Shown here: piece after piece, positions 19,746 through 28,581 of the stretch
Layout: the number at the start of each line of letters is the position of its first letter
Numbering within the stretch: the stretch's first letter is position 1
Assembly (NCBI RefSeq): GCF_900100965.1
Contig: NZ_FMUJ01000001.1
Location: forward strand, 544,272-608,271
Length of the DNA stretch: 64,000 nt
Direction: 5' to 3'
DNA from: Variovorax sp. EL159
Lineage (GTDB): Bacteria > Pseudomonadota > Gammaproteobacteria > Burkholderiales > Burkholderiaceae_C
The notes under the pieces: model-generated
Database searches by the model: none
Seen by the model: the letters and a program-made list of their open reading frames with translations, nothing else
Told to the model about the DNA's origin: nothing
Made by a program: the position numbers and the translations under genes

Positions 19746-20120
19746 ATGCGTCACTACGAAATCATTTTGCTGATCCACCCGGATCAGAGCGAACAAGTTC
19801 CGGCCATGCTGGAGCGCTACAAGGGCCTGATCACGGCCGGCGGCGGCAAGATCCACCGCGTTGAAGACTGGGGCCGCCGTCAGCTGGCTTACCAGATCAA
19901 CAAGCTCAACAAGGCCCACTACCTGTGCGTCAACATTGAAGCTGAACAAGCCGTGATGGGCGAACTCGAACACGCGTTCAAGTTCAACGACGCCGTGCTG
20001 CGCCACCTGACCGTTCAGAAGAAGAAGGCCGACACCGGTCCTTCGTCGATGATGAAGACGGTCGAGCGCGAAGAGGCTCGCAAGGCCCAGCAGGCCGAAT
20101 ACGCCGCCAACAACAACTGA
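19746..20120 (+). CDS. rpsF: 30S ribosomal protein S6
   Basis: The 124-residue product opens [19 protein letters not shown] and contains [19 protein letters not shown], the S6 signature. The charged C-terminal tail ends in Asn residues. S6 pairs with S18 on the platform of the small subunit. AAGGAG six bases upstream fixes the ATG. It heads the rpsF-priB-rpsR-rplI operon behind a consensus promoter. Confidence 0.97.
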   Translation: MRHYEIILLIHPDQSEQVPAMLERYKGLITAGGGKIHRVEDWGRRQLAYQINKLNKAHYLCVNIEAEQAVMGELEHAFKFNDAVLRHLTVQKKKADTGPSSMMKTVEREEARKAQQAEYAANNN

Positions 20121-20124
20121 TGGC

Positions 20125-20439
20125 GTGACTGCTGCCGCTGCGGCAACCGGGGTCAACCAGCTTCTGCTGACCGCCTCCGTTGCCGAACTCGGAGCCTTGC
20201 GATTCACGCCAGCCGGCTTGCCCGCCATCGACCTGAAGCTCGAACACGAGTCGACGCTCCAGGAGGCGGGAAAGCCCAGGCAGGTGAAGACGGCCCTCAA
20301 GGCCATTGCCTTCGGCGCCATCGCCGAGCGCCTCGCAACGCAGTCGATGGGAAGTCTCTGGCGTTTTCAGGGCTTTCTCGCGACACCGGGCAACGGCAAG
20401 CATCCGGTCCTGCACATCCAGGATTTTCAGCAAGATTAA
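20125..20439 (+). CDS. priB: Primosomal replication protein N (PriB)
   Basis: The 104-residue protein has the single-stranded-DNA-binding OB fold of PriB (NQLLLTASVAELGALRFTPAGLPAIDLKLEHES, ending in GNGKHPVLHIQDFQQD). PriB helps PriA reload the replisome at stalled forks. It starts at a GTG four bases after the rpsF stop, and its position between S6 and S18 genes is the conserved order in betaproteobacteria and enterics. Confidence 0.93.
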   Translation: MTAAAAATGVNQLLLTASVAELGALRFTPAGLPAIDLKLEHESTLQEAGKPRQVKTALKAIAFGAIAERLATQSMGSLWRFQGFLATPGNGKHPVLHIQDFQQD

Positions 20440-20460
20440 TTTTCGACAAGAGGTCCCCAA

Positions 20461-20742
20461 ATGGCCACGTTCAAGAAATTCAACAAAGACAAGCGCCCGA
20501 AGCGCAACACCCAGTCGCTGCTGTTCAAGCGCAAGCGTTTCTGCCGCTTCACCGTCGCTGGCGTCGAAGAGATCGACTACAAGGACATCGACACGCTGCG
20601 TGACTTCATCAGCGAAAACGGCAAGATCATCCCCGCACGCCTGACCGGCACGCGCGCGATCTACCAACGCCAGCTGAACACCGCGATCAAGCGCGCCCGC
20701 TTCCTGGCCATGGTGCCGTACAGCGACCAGCACCGCGTCTAA
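20461..20742 (+). CDS. rpsR: 30S ribosomal protein S18
   Basis: The 93-residue basic protein carries [24 protein letters not shown] and [28 protein letters not shown], the S18 consensus. It binds 16S rRNA next to S6. GAGGT lies before the ATG. It is the third gene of the operon. Confidence 0.97.
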   Translation: MATFKKFNKDKRPKRNTQSLLFKRKRFCRFTVAGVEEIDYKDIDTLRDFISENGKIIPARLTGTRAIYQRQLNTAIKRARFLAMVPYSDQHRV

Positions 20743-20754
20743 GGAGTCGACACC

Positions 20755-21207
20755 ATGCAAATCATTCTTCTGGACAAGGTTGTCAACGTCGGTGCCCTGG
20801 GCGATATCGTCAAGGTCAAGGACGGCTACGCACGCAACTTCCTGATTCCGTCGGGCCGCGCACGCCGCGCCACCGCCGCCAACAAGGCCGAATTCGAAGC
20901 CAAGCGCGCCGAACTCGAAAAGGCTGCGGCCGCCAAGCTGGCCGAATCGCAGGCCCAAGGCGAAAAGCTCGGTGGCACGACCATCAAGCTGACGCAAAAG
21001 GCTGGCGTGGACGGCCGTCTGTTCGGCTCGGTCACCAACGGCGACATCGCCGAAGAGCTGGGCAAGCAAGGCTACAAGGTTGCCAAGTCGCAAGTGCGCC
21101 TGCCCAACGGCCCGATCAAGGTCGTCGGCGACAGCACCGTGAGCGTTGCGCTGCACACCGACGTGGTGGTCGACATCACCGTCACGGTCTACGGCGAAAC
21201 CGCCTGA
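20755..21207 (+). CDS. rplI: 50S ribosomal protein L9
   Basis: The 150-residue protein opens with [19 protein letters not shown] and contains [17 protein letters not shown], the L9 rRNA-binding domain. A long helix and a second globular domain follow. L9 binds domain V of 23S rRNA and helps reading-frame maintenance. Twelve bases separate it from rpsR, with AAGGAG upstream. A strong terminator follows. Confidence 0.97.
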   Translation: MQIILLDKVVNVGALGDIVKVKDGYARNFLIPSGRARRATAANKAEFEAKRAELEKAAAAKLAESQAQGEKLGGTTIKLTQKAGVDGRLFGSVTNGDIAEELGKQGYKVAKSQVRLPNGPIKVVGDSTVSVALHTDVVVDITVTVYGETA

Positions 21208-21235
21208 TCCCGAACGGCGCCTCGTGCGCTGTTGA

Positions 21236-21265
21236 AAAAGCCGCCTTCGGGCGGCTTTTGTTTTT
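21236..21265 (+). terminator. Rho-independent terminator after rplI
   Basis: AAAAGCCGCC and GGCGGCTTTT form a ten-pair stem around a TTCG loop, followed by a T-rich tail to 21265. It closes the ribosomal operon 28 bases past the stop. Confidence 0.9.
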
Positions 21266-21378
21266 CCGCGACCGAAGTTCTCCAGCGTATTGCACCGGAA
21301 GATCACTGTTTATTCACAACCTTGTCCACACACGCAGCAGCGTGCGCGGCTTAGCATGCAGGGTTGCAAGGGAAGTCC

Positions 21379-22785
21379 ATGTCCGCCGTTTTCTCCTATG
21401 CCGACAATGATCCGTCGGCCGACCGCCAGATCGCCCAACTGCGCATTCCGCCTCACTCCATCGAGGCTGAATCGAGCGTGCTCGGTGGCCTGCTGCTCGA
21501 CAACGGCGCCTGGGACCGCATGGGCGACCTGTTGGTCGATGGCGACTTCTATCGCCATGAACACAAGCTGATCTACGCCGCCATTGGCGGGCTGATCAAT
21601 GCGACCAAGCCCGCTGACGTGATCACGGTCTACGAGCAGTTGCAGAACCTTGGCAAGGCCGACGAGATCGGCGGACTGGTCTACCTGAATTCGCTGGCGC
21701 AGTACGTGCCGAGCGCGAGCAACATCCGGCGCTACGCCGAGATCGTGCGCGAGCGCTCCATCTTGCGAAAGCTGGTGTCCGCCGCCGACGAGATCGCGAC
21801 GCAGGCCTTCAACCCGCAGGGCAAGCAGGTCGACAAGATCCTCGACGAGGCCGAGCAGAAGATCTTCAACATCGGCGAAGAAGGCACGCGGATGAAGCAG
21901 GGCTTCCAGAGCATGGATGCCCTGGTGGTCGAACTGCTCGACCGCGTGACCGAGATGGCCGAGAACCCGAACGACATCACGGGCATTCGCACCGGCTTCC
22001 ACGACTTCGACAAGATGACCTCGGGCCTGCAGCCCGGCGACATGATCGTGCTGGCCGCGCGTCCGTCGATGGGCAAGACCTCGCTCGCGATCAACATCGC
22101 CGAGCACGTGGCGCTCGAAGAGGGGCTGCCGGTGGCGGTGTTCTCGATGGAAATGGGTGCCTCGCAGCTCGCGGTGCGTATCGTGGGCTCGATCGGCCGC
22201 ATCGACCAGGGTCACCTGCGCACGGGCAAGCTCAGCGACGAAGAGTGGCCGCGCCTGACCGAGGCCATCGAGAAGCTGCGCACCGTGTCGCTGCACATCG
22301 ACGAAACGCCGGGTCTGTCCACCAGCGAACTGCGCGCCAATGCGCGTCGCCTGGCGCGCCAGTACGGGCGCCTCGGCCTGATCGTGGTCGACTACCTGCA
22401 GCTCATGTCGACCAGCAGTTCGGGCGATGAGAACCGCGCGACGGCCGTGGGCGAAATCTCGCGCGGCCTGAAGATGCTGGCCAAGGAGCTCAAGTGCCCG
22501 GTGATCGCGCTGTCGCAGCTCAGCCGCGGCGTGGAAAGCCGGACCGACAAGCGTCCCATGATGAGCGACTTGCGTGAATCCGGCGCCATCGAGCAGGACG
22601 CGGACATCATCATGTTCATCTACCGCGACGACTACTACGACAAGAACAGCAAGGAGCCGGGCGTGGCCGAGGTGATCATCAGCAAGCACCGGAACGGCCC
22701 GACCGGCACCGTCAAGCTGGCCTTCCTGAAGCCGATCACCAAGTTCGAGAACCTGGCCAGCTACAGCCACAACGAAGAGTACTGA
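21379..22785 (+). CDS. dnaB: Replicative DNA helicase DnaB
   Basis: The 468-residue helicase has the N-terminal primase-interacting domain (PPHSIEAESSVLGGLLLDN) and a RecA-like motor with Walker A ARPSMGKTS. Later motifs are the LIVVDYLQLM Walker B region and SQLSRGVE. It forms the hexamer that unwinds DNA ahead of the replisome. AAGGGAAG precedes the ATG at 21379; an in-frame ATG five codons upstream is less likely. It follows rplI in the usual order. Confidence 0.97.
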   Translation: MSAVFSYADNDPSADRQIAQLRIPPHSIEAESSVLGGLLLDNGAWDRMGDLLVDGDFYRHEHKLIYAAIGGLINATKPADVITVYEQLQNLGKADEIGGLVYLNSLAQYVPSASNIRRYAEIVRERSILRKLVSAADEIATQAFNPQGKQVDKILDEAEQKIFNIGEEGTRMKQGFQSMDALVVELLDRVTEMAENPNDITGIRTGFHDFDKMTSGLQPGDMIVLAARPSMGKTSLAINIAEHVALEEGLPVAVFSMEMGASQLAVRIVGSIGRIDQGHLRTGKLSDEEWPRLTEAIEKLRTVSLHIDETPGLSTSELRANARRLARQYGRLGLIVVDYLQLMSTSSSGDENRATAVGEISRGLKMLAKELKCPVIALSQLSRGVESRTDKRPMMSDLRESGAIEQDADIIMFIYRDDYYDKNSKEPGVAEVIISKHRNGPTGTVKLAFLKPITKFENLASYSHNEEY

Positions 22786-22816
22786 TGCCTCGCGCGCAAG
22801 ACGCCGCGCAGAGAGG

Positions 22817-23530
22817 CTACGGCTTCTGCGGCACGACCTTGCCCTGGACAGTTTCGACCTTCACCTGCCGCAGCAAGTCGGCCAGCGTCTTGCCCGGCTC
22901 GTCGCGAAAGCGCTCTGGCAGCACCGCGATGGCGTCCATGCGGTCGAGGCGAAAGCCGCGAAAGTCGTTGCGCAGTTCGCACCAGGTCGACAGCGTCCAG
23001 ACCTTGCCCCAATAGAAGCAGCCAAGCGGCCGCACCGTGCGCGTGCTGGCGTCGCCCGACACGTCGCGGTAGTCGAGGCGCAGCTTGTTGTGCGACTGCA
23101 CCGCTTCCCTTAATGTCTGCAGCCGCGCGCGCAGGGCGTCGTCCAGGCCCAGCGCGGGTGCGTAGAGCGCCAATGCCTCGGCTGAGACGCGTGCCGCCGG
23201 CGGCAGCACGGAAAGGATCTTGCCCAGCCCCGTTTCGATGTCTCGCGCCATCGCTGGATCGACCCAGCTCTGGGCAAGCCGTGCGGCCGCCACGAGCGCC
23301 GAGGCTTCGTCCTGCGTGAACATCAGCGGAGGCAGCTCGAAGCCCGCGCCCAGCCTGTAGCCCACGCCGGCCTCGCCTTCGATGGGCACGCCCTGGTGCT
23401 GAAGGTCGGCCACGTCGCGATACACCGTGCGTTCAGATACTTCAAGGCGCCGTGCCAGGAAGGCGGCGGTGGTGAGCCGGCGCCCACGGACGAGCTGCAC
23501 GAGCTGGAACAGGCGGTCGGCGCGTCGCAT
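22817..23530 (-). CDS. YafY-type transcriptional regulator (HTH plus WYL domain)
   Basis: The 237-residue protein begins with a DeoR-like helix-turn-helix (MRRADRLFQLVQLVRGRRLTTAAFLA; VSERTVYRDVADLQ). A WYL domain follows, with the motif in the form RPLGCFYWGKVWTLSTWCELR. Such proteins sense ligands, often nucleic-acid related, and control nearby genes. The start codon overlaps the stop of the upstream alkyltransferase-like gene by one base. It is the last gene of a five-gene minus-strand operon and may regulate it. Confidence 0.88.
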   Translation of the reverse strand: MRRADRLFQLVQLVRGRRLTTAAFLARRLEVSERTVYRDVADLQHQGVPIEGEAGVGYRLGAGFELPPLMFTQDEASALVAAARLAQSWVDPAMARDIETGLGKILSVLPPAARVSAEALALYAPALGLDDALRARLQTLREAVQSHNKLRLDYRDVSGDASTRTVRPLGCFYWGKVWTLSTWCELRNDFRGFRLDRMDAIAVLPERFRDEPGKTLADLLRQVKVETVQGKVVPQKP

Positions 23531-23997
23531 CAGTGCGTTCCCGCGAGCTTCTTCGCGAAGTCTTCGACGAAGTAGCGCTTGCCGCGTTGCACGACCGTGT
23601 GCCCTTCGGCTTCCAGCTTCGTCATTTGCGCCTCGATGCCGCCGGGGTATTTGGGATTGAGTTCGCCGCCGACCTTGAGCGTGCGCCACCAGGGCGTCTG
23701 GCCCTCGGCCTTCGGCGCCTCTTCGGCCGCGTGCGCCACCATGTGCGCAAAGATCGCGGTGGTCACCGTGCAGCCGATGGTCGTGCCGTGGCGCACCGCG
23801 ATGTCTTCGCCGATGCCCATGACCGTGGCGAGCCGGCCTTCCGGAATGCTGCGCATGGCGGCCTCGACCTCTTGCGGCGACGGCGTGGCGATGGTGCCTT
23901 CGCCATGGCGAGCACGCATGGCGACGGGGATCTCCTTGACGCTCGGCAGGTGAGGGTAGCTTGCGAGCCGGTCGTGCCAGCTCTTTCTTGCGCTCAT
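23530..23997 (-). CDS. MGMT-family alkyltransferase-like protein
   Basis: The 155-residue product resembles the DNA-binding domain of O6-alkylguanine-DNA alkyltransferases: IPEGRLATVMGIGEDIA near residue 51 and PWWRTLKVGG at 102-111. The position of the alkyl-accepting cysteine (PCHR motif) holds tryptophan, as in alkyltransferase-like proteins that flag lesions for nucleotide excision repair. The family match is moderate and the N-terminal 40 residues are distinct. ATGA overlap with the GyrI-like gene and one-base overlap with the WYL regulator show tight coupling. Confidence 0.65.
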   Translation of the reverse strand: MSARKSWHDRLASYPHLPSVKEIPVAMRARHGEGTIATPSPQEVEAAMRSIPEGRLATVMGIGEDIAVRHGTTIGCTVTTAIFAHMVAHAAEEAPKAEGQTPWWRTLKVGGELNPKYPGGIEAQMTKLEAEGHTVVQRGKRYFVEDFAKKLAGTH

Positions 23998-24443
23998 GCA
24001 ATACCGATGTGGATCGCCACCTTGTCCGGCCCTTCGTAGGCTTCGAAGTCGCTGCGGTAGCGGCGCGCGACTTCCGGATGCGCCTCGAAATACTGCCAGA
24101 TGCGCTGCCAGGTGGCGATCACCATGTGCGGCATTTCTCCCTGGCCGTTGAACACGAGGTAGTTGCCGGCCTCGATGGCCACGCTGTCTTCGCCGCCCGC
24201 GACGGCCAGGCCGGCCGTCACGTCGAAGGCGCCCTGGGCATCCGATTCGTAGGCCGAGTAGACGCCGAAGATGCGGGCGTCGCTCGTGCGGCGAGGCATC
24301 AAGCGGGGCATCTGCTCGTCGAAGAAACTTCTCCAGAGCGCGCCGATGCGGGCGGTGGCGGGCGTGTTTTCTTCGCGGTTGGTCGTGCGGATCGTGGGGC
24401 CTGCAACGCGGAAGGCGTCATGGTGCTGGCGAACGGGTTCCAT
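23994..24443 (-). CDS. GyrI-like effector-binding domain protein
   Basis: The 149-residue protein resembles the stand-alone effector-binding domain found in AraC/MerR regulators and GyrI (FGVYSAYESDAQGAFDVTAGLAVAG; EAGNYLVFNGQGEMPHMVIATWQRIWQYF). There is no DNA-binding segment. Such domains bind hydrophobic or cationic small molecules. It sits third in the minus-strand operon, 42 bases after the EVE gene, and overlaps the next gene by four bases. Its ligand is unknown. Confidence 0.75.
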   Translation of the reverse strand: MEPVRQHHDAFRVAGPTIRTTNREENTPATARIGALWRSFFDEQMPRLMPRRTSDARIFGVYSAYESDAQGAFDVTAGLAVAGGEDSVAIEAGNYLVFNGQGEMPHMVIATWQRIWQYFEAHPEVARRYRSDFEAYEGPDKVAIHIGIA

Positions 24444-24485
24444 CGAATTCTTCTCCTTGTGTTGATGATTGGATGAGGGCGGCGC

Positions 24486-24935
24486 TCAGAGGGCGAGCGC
24501 CTTCAGGTCAGCTTGCATGGTCCGGGCGATCAGTGCGATGTCGGCGTCGGTGACGTCGAACAGCCCGAAGCGGAATTTATAGCCCCATTGCTGGGGTTTT
24601 TCGATGAAAGCGAGGCGCTCGATCAACGGGGCGATAGGCGCCTCGTGCGCCGCAGCGTAGGCCACGTCGCGACGCCATGGGACGAAGCCCTGGCCCATGT
24701 CGAACTCGTAGGGCTCGCCCGCCTGCACGACGCCGATCGACACGAAGCTCTGCAGCTTGTCCGTGCCGCCGAACACCGTGGCCGGCGAGTAGTAGGCCAC
24801 GCGGTCGCCGGCGGCGAGCCGCTTGAGCGGCGCGTGCTTGCCGTGGCCCACCTGCATGAAGCCGAGCGGCCGGTGGTCGCGACCGCGCCGTGCGTGCTCG
24901 GCGCTTGCGACGGCGATCCAGTTGCGCGGTGCCAT
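24486..24935 (-). CDS. EVE domain-containing protein
   Basis: The 149-residue protein matches the EVE fold ([47 protein letters not shown], and a C-terminal [16 protein letters not shown]). EVE belongs to the PUA/YTH superfamily, whose members read modified bases in DNA or RNA. It lies six bases behind the VOC gene and upstream of the GyrI-like and alkyltransferase-like genes. A nucleic-acid-modification role for the operon is only inferred. Confidence 0.8.
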   Translation of the reverse strand: MAPRNWIAVASAEHARRGRDHRPLGFMQVGHGKHAPLKRLAAGDRVAYYSPATVFGGTDKLQSFVSIGVVQAGEPYEFDMGQGFVPWRRDVAYAAAHEAPIAPLIERLAFIEKPQQWGYKFRFGLFDVTDADIALIARTMQADLKALAL

Positions 24936-24941
24936 GGCGAA

Positions 24942-25313
24942 TCACTCCAGCGAATGAAGGCCGATTTCGTTGCCTTCGGTGTCGCGCAAATAGGCAATGA
25001 AGCCCATGCCCGGTGGCAATGCGGACTTGGGGCCCACGATCTGCCCGCCGGCCGCTTCGACCCGCGCGAGCACGGCATCGATGCTTGGCATGCAGTCGAG
25101 GTAGATGCGGATGCCGCTGCCGGCGCGTGCGCTGGCGTTTGCGCCAGCCTGCAGCGCGCCGCCCGTGGCGGGTTTGTCGTGGGGGAACACGGCCAGCGTG
25201 TCTCCGCCGAAATTCTCGCGGCGCAGTTTGCGGGCCAGAACGGTTTCGTAGAAGGCCTGGGCGCGGTCCATGTCGGTCACCGGGATCTCGAACCAGTTGA
25301 TGGCGTTTTGCAT
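24942..25313 (-). CDS. VOC family (glyoxalase/bleomycin-resistance fold) protein
   Basis: The 123-residue product has the two beta-alpha-beta-beta-beta units of the vicinal-oxygen-chelate fold (NWFEIPVTDMDRAQAFYETVL; FIAYLRDTEGNEIGLHS). Members bind a metal and act on small organic or antibiotic substrates; the substrate here is unknown. It is the first gene of the minus-strand operon that runs to the WYL regulator. Confidence 0.85.
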   Translation of the reverse strand: MQNAINWFEIPVTDMDRAQAFYETVLARKLRRENFGGDTLAVFPHDKPATGGALQAGANASARAGSGIRIYLDCMPSIDAVLARVEAAGGQIVGPKSALPPGMGFIAYLRDTEGNEIGLHSLE

Positions 25314-25403
25314 TTCGGGGCTCTCTTTGTGTCGTTGAAGGGAGCCGCGATGGTGCGGCTGGCCTCCTGACAGCGTCTTGTCAGGAGCCTGTCACTGCGG
25401 GCG

Positions 25404-25446
25404 TAAAAAAGCCCGCGCAGACCGATGAAGGCCAGCGCGGGCTTTG
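25404..25446 (-). terminator. Rho-independent terminator of the PhoH-like gene
   Basis: AAAGCCCGCGC and GCGCGGGCTTT pair around a 16-base loop. On the minus strand a T6 run (25410-25405) follows directly. It lies 17 bases past the PhoH-like stop. Confidence 0.85.
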
Positions 25447-25462
25447 GGAGGCAGGAGAGGGC

Positions 25463-27253
25463 TTAGAGCACGTCGCTTGCGAAGTCGGCCAGGCGCGAGC
25501 GCTCGCCGCGTGCCAGCGTGATGTGCCCGCCGTGCGGCCAGCCCTTGAACTTGTCGACCGCGAAGGTCAGGCCCGAGGAGCCTTCCGTCAGGTACGGCGT
25601 GTCGATCTGCGCGAGGTTGCCCATGCAGATGATCTTGGTGCCGGGGCCCGCGCGGGTGATCAGCGTCTTCATCTGCTTGGGTGTGAGGTTCTGCGCCTCG
25701 TCGATGATCACGTACTTGTTCAGGAAGGTGCGCCCGCGCATGAAGTTCATGCTCTTGACCTTGATGCGGCTGCGGATCAGCTCGTTGGTGGCCGCGCGGC
25801 CCCACTCGCCGGCGCCACCGCCATCGCCCTTGGCCAGGAACTCGAGGTTGTCGTCGAGCGCGCCCATCCAGGGGCCCATCTTTTCTTCCTCGGTGCCCGG
25901 CAGGAAACCGATGTCTTCGCCCACGCTCACGGTCGCGCGGGTCATGATGATCTCGGTGTAGCGGCGGTCGTCGAGCACCTGCGTGAGGCCGGAGGCCAGC
26001 GCCATCAGGGTCTTGCCGGTGCCGGCGGTGCCGGTCAGCGTGACGAAGTCGATCTCCGGGTCCATCAGCAGGTTCATCGCGAAGTTCTGCTCGCGGTTGC
26101 GCGTGTTCACGCCCCACACCGCGTTCTTGCCCGAGCTGTAGTCCTTGAGTGTCTTGAGCACCGCGGTCTTGTCGCGGATTTCGGTGACGCGGGCATACAT
26201 GCTCGGCTCGCCGGGTGCCTCGAAGTAGACGAACTGGTTGATGTAGAGGTTGGGCACCAGCGGACCGCTGATCCGGTAGAAGGTGTTGCTGCCGCTCTGC
26301 CAGCTCTCGACCGTCTTGCTCTGGCGGGTCCAGAAATCGGGCGGCAGCGCCAGCGAGCCGGCGTAGAGCAGGTCGCCGTCTTCGAGCGTCTTGTCGTTCT
26401 GGTAGTCGTCGGCTGCAAGGCCCAGCGCGCGCGCCTTGACGCGCATGTTGATGTCTTTCGACACCAGCACCACTTCCTGTTTTGGATGGTCGGGCTGGTC
26501 CTTGGCGTACTGGTCGCGCAGTGCCTGCACCACGCCGAGGATCTGGTTGTCGGCCTTGCCTTGCGGCAGGCTCAGCGGCAGCGAGTAGTCAAGCGGCGCA
26601 GTCTGGAAGAACAGCTTGCCGCCGGCCTCGCGGTGGCCGGTGGTATCGAGCTTGAGGCCCTTGGCAATGTCGGCGCCCTGGGCGGCGGCAAGCGCGTCGA
26701 GCGTGCGGCTGGTCTGGCGGCCGTTGCGCGCGACTTCGGTTGTACCTTTCTTGTGGCCGTCGAGCTCCTCCAGCACGATCATCGGCAGGAAGATGTCGTG
26801 CTCTTCAAAGCGGAACAGGCACATCGGGTCGTGCAGCAGCACGTTCGTGTCGAGCACGAACAGCTTGGCCGGGCCGGTGGACTTGCGCTTGGCGCGCACG
26901 GGTGCCTGTGGTGCCGGGGCGGGAGCCGGTGCGACCGCAGCGGGCTGGACTTTCGTCTCGACCTGCACGAGGGCCTGGGGCTGCTGCGGTTGTTGTTGCG
27001 GTGCGCTCACCGGCTTGGGTGCGGCAGTTTTCGCCTTGGTCCGGCGAGGCGGGCGTGCGGTATCGGCGCCGCCGGCACCCTCGGTGCCGAGGCTGTCGAA
27101 CAGTTCCAGGGGCTGCGGACTGCGCGCGGTGGTTTCGTCGGCCCGCTGGTCGCCGGAGCGGCGCGAACCCCTGTGCGAAGACCGGGCAGGCGCGTCGAGC
27201 GCGTCCGGCGAGAGCAATGCGGCGCGTTTCGTGGGGGCGGGAGGCAGTGGCAT
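25463..27253 (-). CDS. PIN-PhoH fusion ATPase (PhoH2-like)
   Basis: The 596-residue protein has a low-complexity N-terminal extension of about 125 residues rich in Ala, Pro and Gln. A PIN nuclease-like domain begins LFVLDTNVLLHDP (Asp135). A PhoH P-loop ATPase domain has GTAGTGKT ending at Thr415 (Lys414), followed by YVIIDEAQNLTPKQMK. PIN-PhoH proteins couple RNA unwinding to cleavage. The extension has no visible function and the ribosome binding site before 27253 is weak, so a later start cannot be excluded. Confidence 0.88.
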   Translation of the reverse strand: MPLPPAPTKRAALLSPDALDAPARSSHRGSRRSGDQRADETTARSPQPLELFDSLGTEGAGGADTARPPRRTKAKTAAPKPVSAPQQQPQQPQALVQVETKVQPAAVAPAPAPAPQAPVRAKRKSTGPAKLFVLDTNVLLHDPMCLFRFEEHDIFLPMIVLEELDGHKKGTTEVARNGRQTSRTLDALAAAQGADIAKGLKLDTTGHREAGGKLFFQTAPLDYSLPLSLPQGKADNQILGVVQALRDQYAKDQPDHPKQEVVLVSKDINMRVKARALGLAADDYQNDKTLEDGDLLYAGSLALPPDFWTRQSKTVESWQSGSNTFYRISGPLVPNLYINQFVYFEAPGEPSMYARVTEIRDKTAVLKTLKDYSSGKNAVWGVNTRNREQNFAMNLLMDPEIDFVTLTGTAGTGKTLMALASGLTQVLDDRRYTEIIMTRATVSVGEDIGFLPGTEEEKMGPWMGALDDNLEFLAKGDGGGAGEWGRAATNELIRSRIKVKSMNFMRGRTFLNKYVIIDEAQNLTPKQMKTLITRAGPGTKIICMGNLAQIDTPYLTEGSSGLTFAVDKFKGWPHGGHITLARGERSRLADFASDVL

Positions 27254-27289
27254 GTGTCAGATCGCTCGCAGGAAGTGGGAACCAGAAAA

Positions 27290-27322
27290 CGAAAAAGCCG
27301 CCTGAAGACCAAGGCGGCTTTG
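27290..27322 (-). terminator. Terminator of the Bcp-type peroxiredoxin gene
   Basis: AAAGCCGCC and GGCGGCTTT form a nine-pair stem with a ten-base loop. T5-C-G-T4 follows on the minus strand. It separates the peroxiredoxin gene from the PhoH-like gene. Confidence 0.75.
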
Positions 27323-27465
27323 TTCGGGGGATGCGGTCGTGGAGCTCAACGGCATGGAGCCATTATGCACACCGCAGATGACACGCCGGCTGCTCATTGG
27401 CGCGTTGCGTTGGGCATTCCCCACGCAGCGGCGCAAAAGCGCAAACCCGGCGGCCAGTGTGGCTA

Positions 27466-27942
27466 TCAGGCGGCTTTCTTGAGCGCCTTGACGGCCTTGA
27501 GCACGTCGTCGACGTGGCCCGGAACCTTGAGCCCGCGCCATTCGGCCTTCAGGATGCCGTCGGCGCCAATCAGGAAGGTGCTGCGTTCGATGCCCTTGAC
27601 CTTCTTGCCGTACATGATCTTGTTCTTGACCACGCCGAACATGTGACACATTTTTTCTTCGGTGTCGGCGATCAGCTCGAAGGGCAGCTCGAGCTTGGCC
27701 TTGAATTCGTCGTGCGACTTCATGTTGTCGCGGGAGACGCCGAAGACGGTGGCGCCGGCCTTTTCGAAGTCCTTGTAGCGGTCGCGAAACTGCATGGCTT
27801 CGGTTGTGCAACCCGGAGTGTTATCTTTCGGGTAAAAATACATGACCAGCACGTGGCCGAGATGCGAGGTATTCGAGACCTTGAGGCCGCCCGTGGCGTT
27901 GGCGTCGAATTCAGGAATGGGTTTGTTGACAACGATCGCCAT
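27466..27942 (-). CDS. bcp: Bcp/PrxQ-type thioredoxin-dependent peroxiredoxin
   Basis: The 158-residue protein carries peroxidatic Cys45 in YPKDNTPGCTTEA and the downstream Arg in FLIGADGILKAEWR context. The usual resolving cysteine five residues later (PGCTKEAC) is Met50 here; the only other obvious cysteine is Cys99. The enzyme may therefore act as a 1-Cys or unusual 2-Cys peroxidase. It reduces organic and hydrogen peroxides with thioredoxin. It is a single gene with its own terminator. Confidence 0.92.
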   Translation of the reverse strand: MAIVVNKPIPEFDANATGGLKVSNTSHLGHVLVMYFYPKDNTPGCTTEAMQFRDRYKDFEKAGATVFGVSRDNMKSHDEFKAKLELPFELIADTEEKMCHMFGVVKNKIMYGKKVKGIERSTFLIGADGILKAEWRGLKVPGHVDDVLKAVKALKKAA

Positions 27943-28086
27943 GAAACTTGTTTTCTCCGTTAGATTCCGCTCTTCGAGCCCTCTCAGCCTTTTTCGGGCT
28001 TGCTCGATGAATGGAGGATTGGTCGTTGCTAACTTTGGGTAGCTGGCCTGTTCGCAACCCGGTATTTTACCCCGAAAAGACCTCTC

Positions 28087-28470
28087 TCAGTCAGGGTCAG
28101 GGCTCTCGACCAGCAGAGCGGCAATCACGTGCCTGCCTTCGCCGGCCAGGATGTTGTAGGTCCGGCAGGCCGCCGCGGTGTCCATGGTCTCGACGCCGGT
28201 GCGCTTGGCCATCAGGGGCTGGAGCCAAGCGGGCTGGGGGAAGCGGATGCGCTTTCCGCTCCCGAAAATGATCAATTCCGCACCCAGCGACGCAAGCTGC
28301 GCGAAATGCTCGGGGCCGAGCTCTTCGAAGCGGGCGCAGTTCCATTCGAAGCGTTCGCCGCGCGAGCCCACCACCACGCTGCCCTCGACCTTCTCGTTGT
28401 TGATTGCCACCCAGCCAGGGCCGTGTGCGGTGAGGGACTGGGCGTCGGATTTGTCGGGCTGGAGCTTCAT
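28087..28470 (-). CDS. Mth938-like domain protein (DUF498)
   Basis: The 127-residue product fits the Mth938/NDUFAF3-like fold (ITAHGPGWVAINN-type opening; ELIIFGSGKRIRFPQPAWLQPLMAKRTGVETMDTAAACRTYNIL). The function in bacteria is unsettled. The ATG at 28470 is favoured because family similarity starts there. A TATAAT -10 box lies 25-30 bases upstream on the minus strand. It is divergent from the aminotransferase gene. Confidence 0.82.
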   Translation of the reverse strand: MKLQPDKSDAQSLTAHGPGWVAINNEKVEGSVVVGSRGERFEWNCARFEELGPEHFAQLASLGAELIIFGSGKRIRFPQPAWLQPLMAKRTGVETMDTAAACRTYNILAGEGRHVIAALLVESPDPD

Positions 28471-28494
28471 CGGTGCACTGGGAACTGTGGTCAA

Positions 28495-28500
28495 ATTATA
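28495..28500 (-). promoter_or_regulatory. -10 box for the Mth938-like gene
   Basis: A perfect TATAAT on the minus strand lies 25 bases before the start codon. No good -35 hexamer is visible at the right spacing. Confidence 0.35.
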
Positions 28501-28581
28501 GGTTTTCCCTAGTGCCACGGGGCTCGCAAGGGCCTTTGACTTCGAGTAAGAACCCACCAACTCCGCGCCCGGGAGGGCCCT

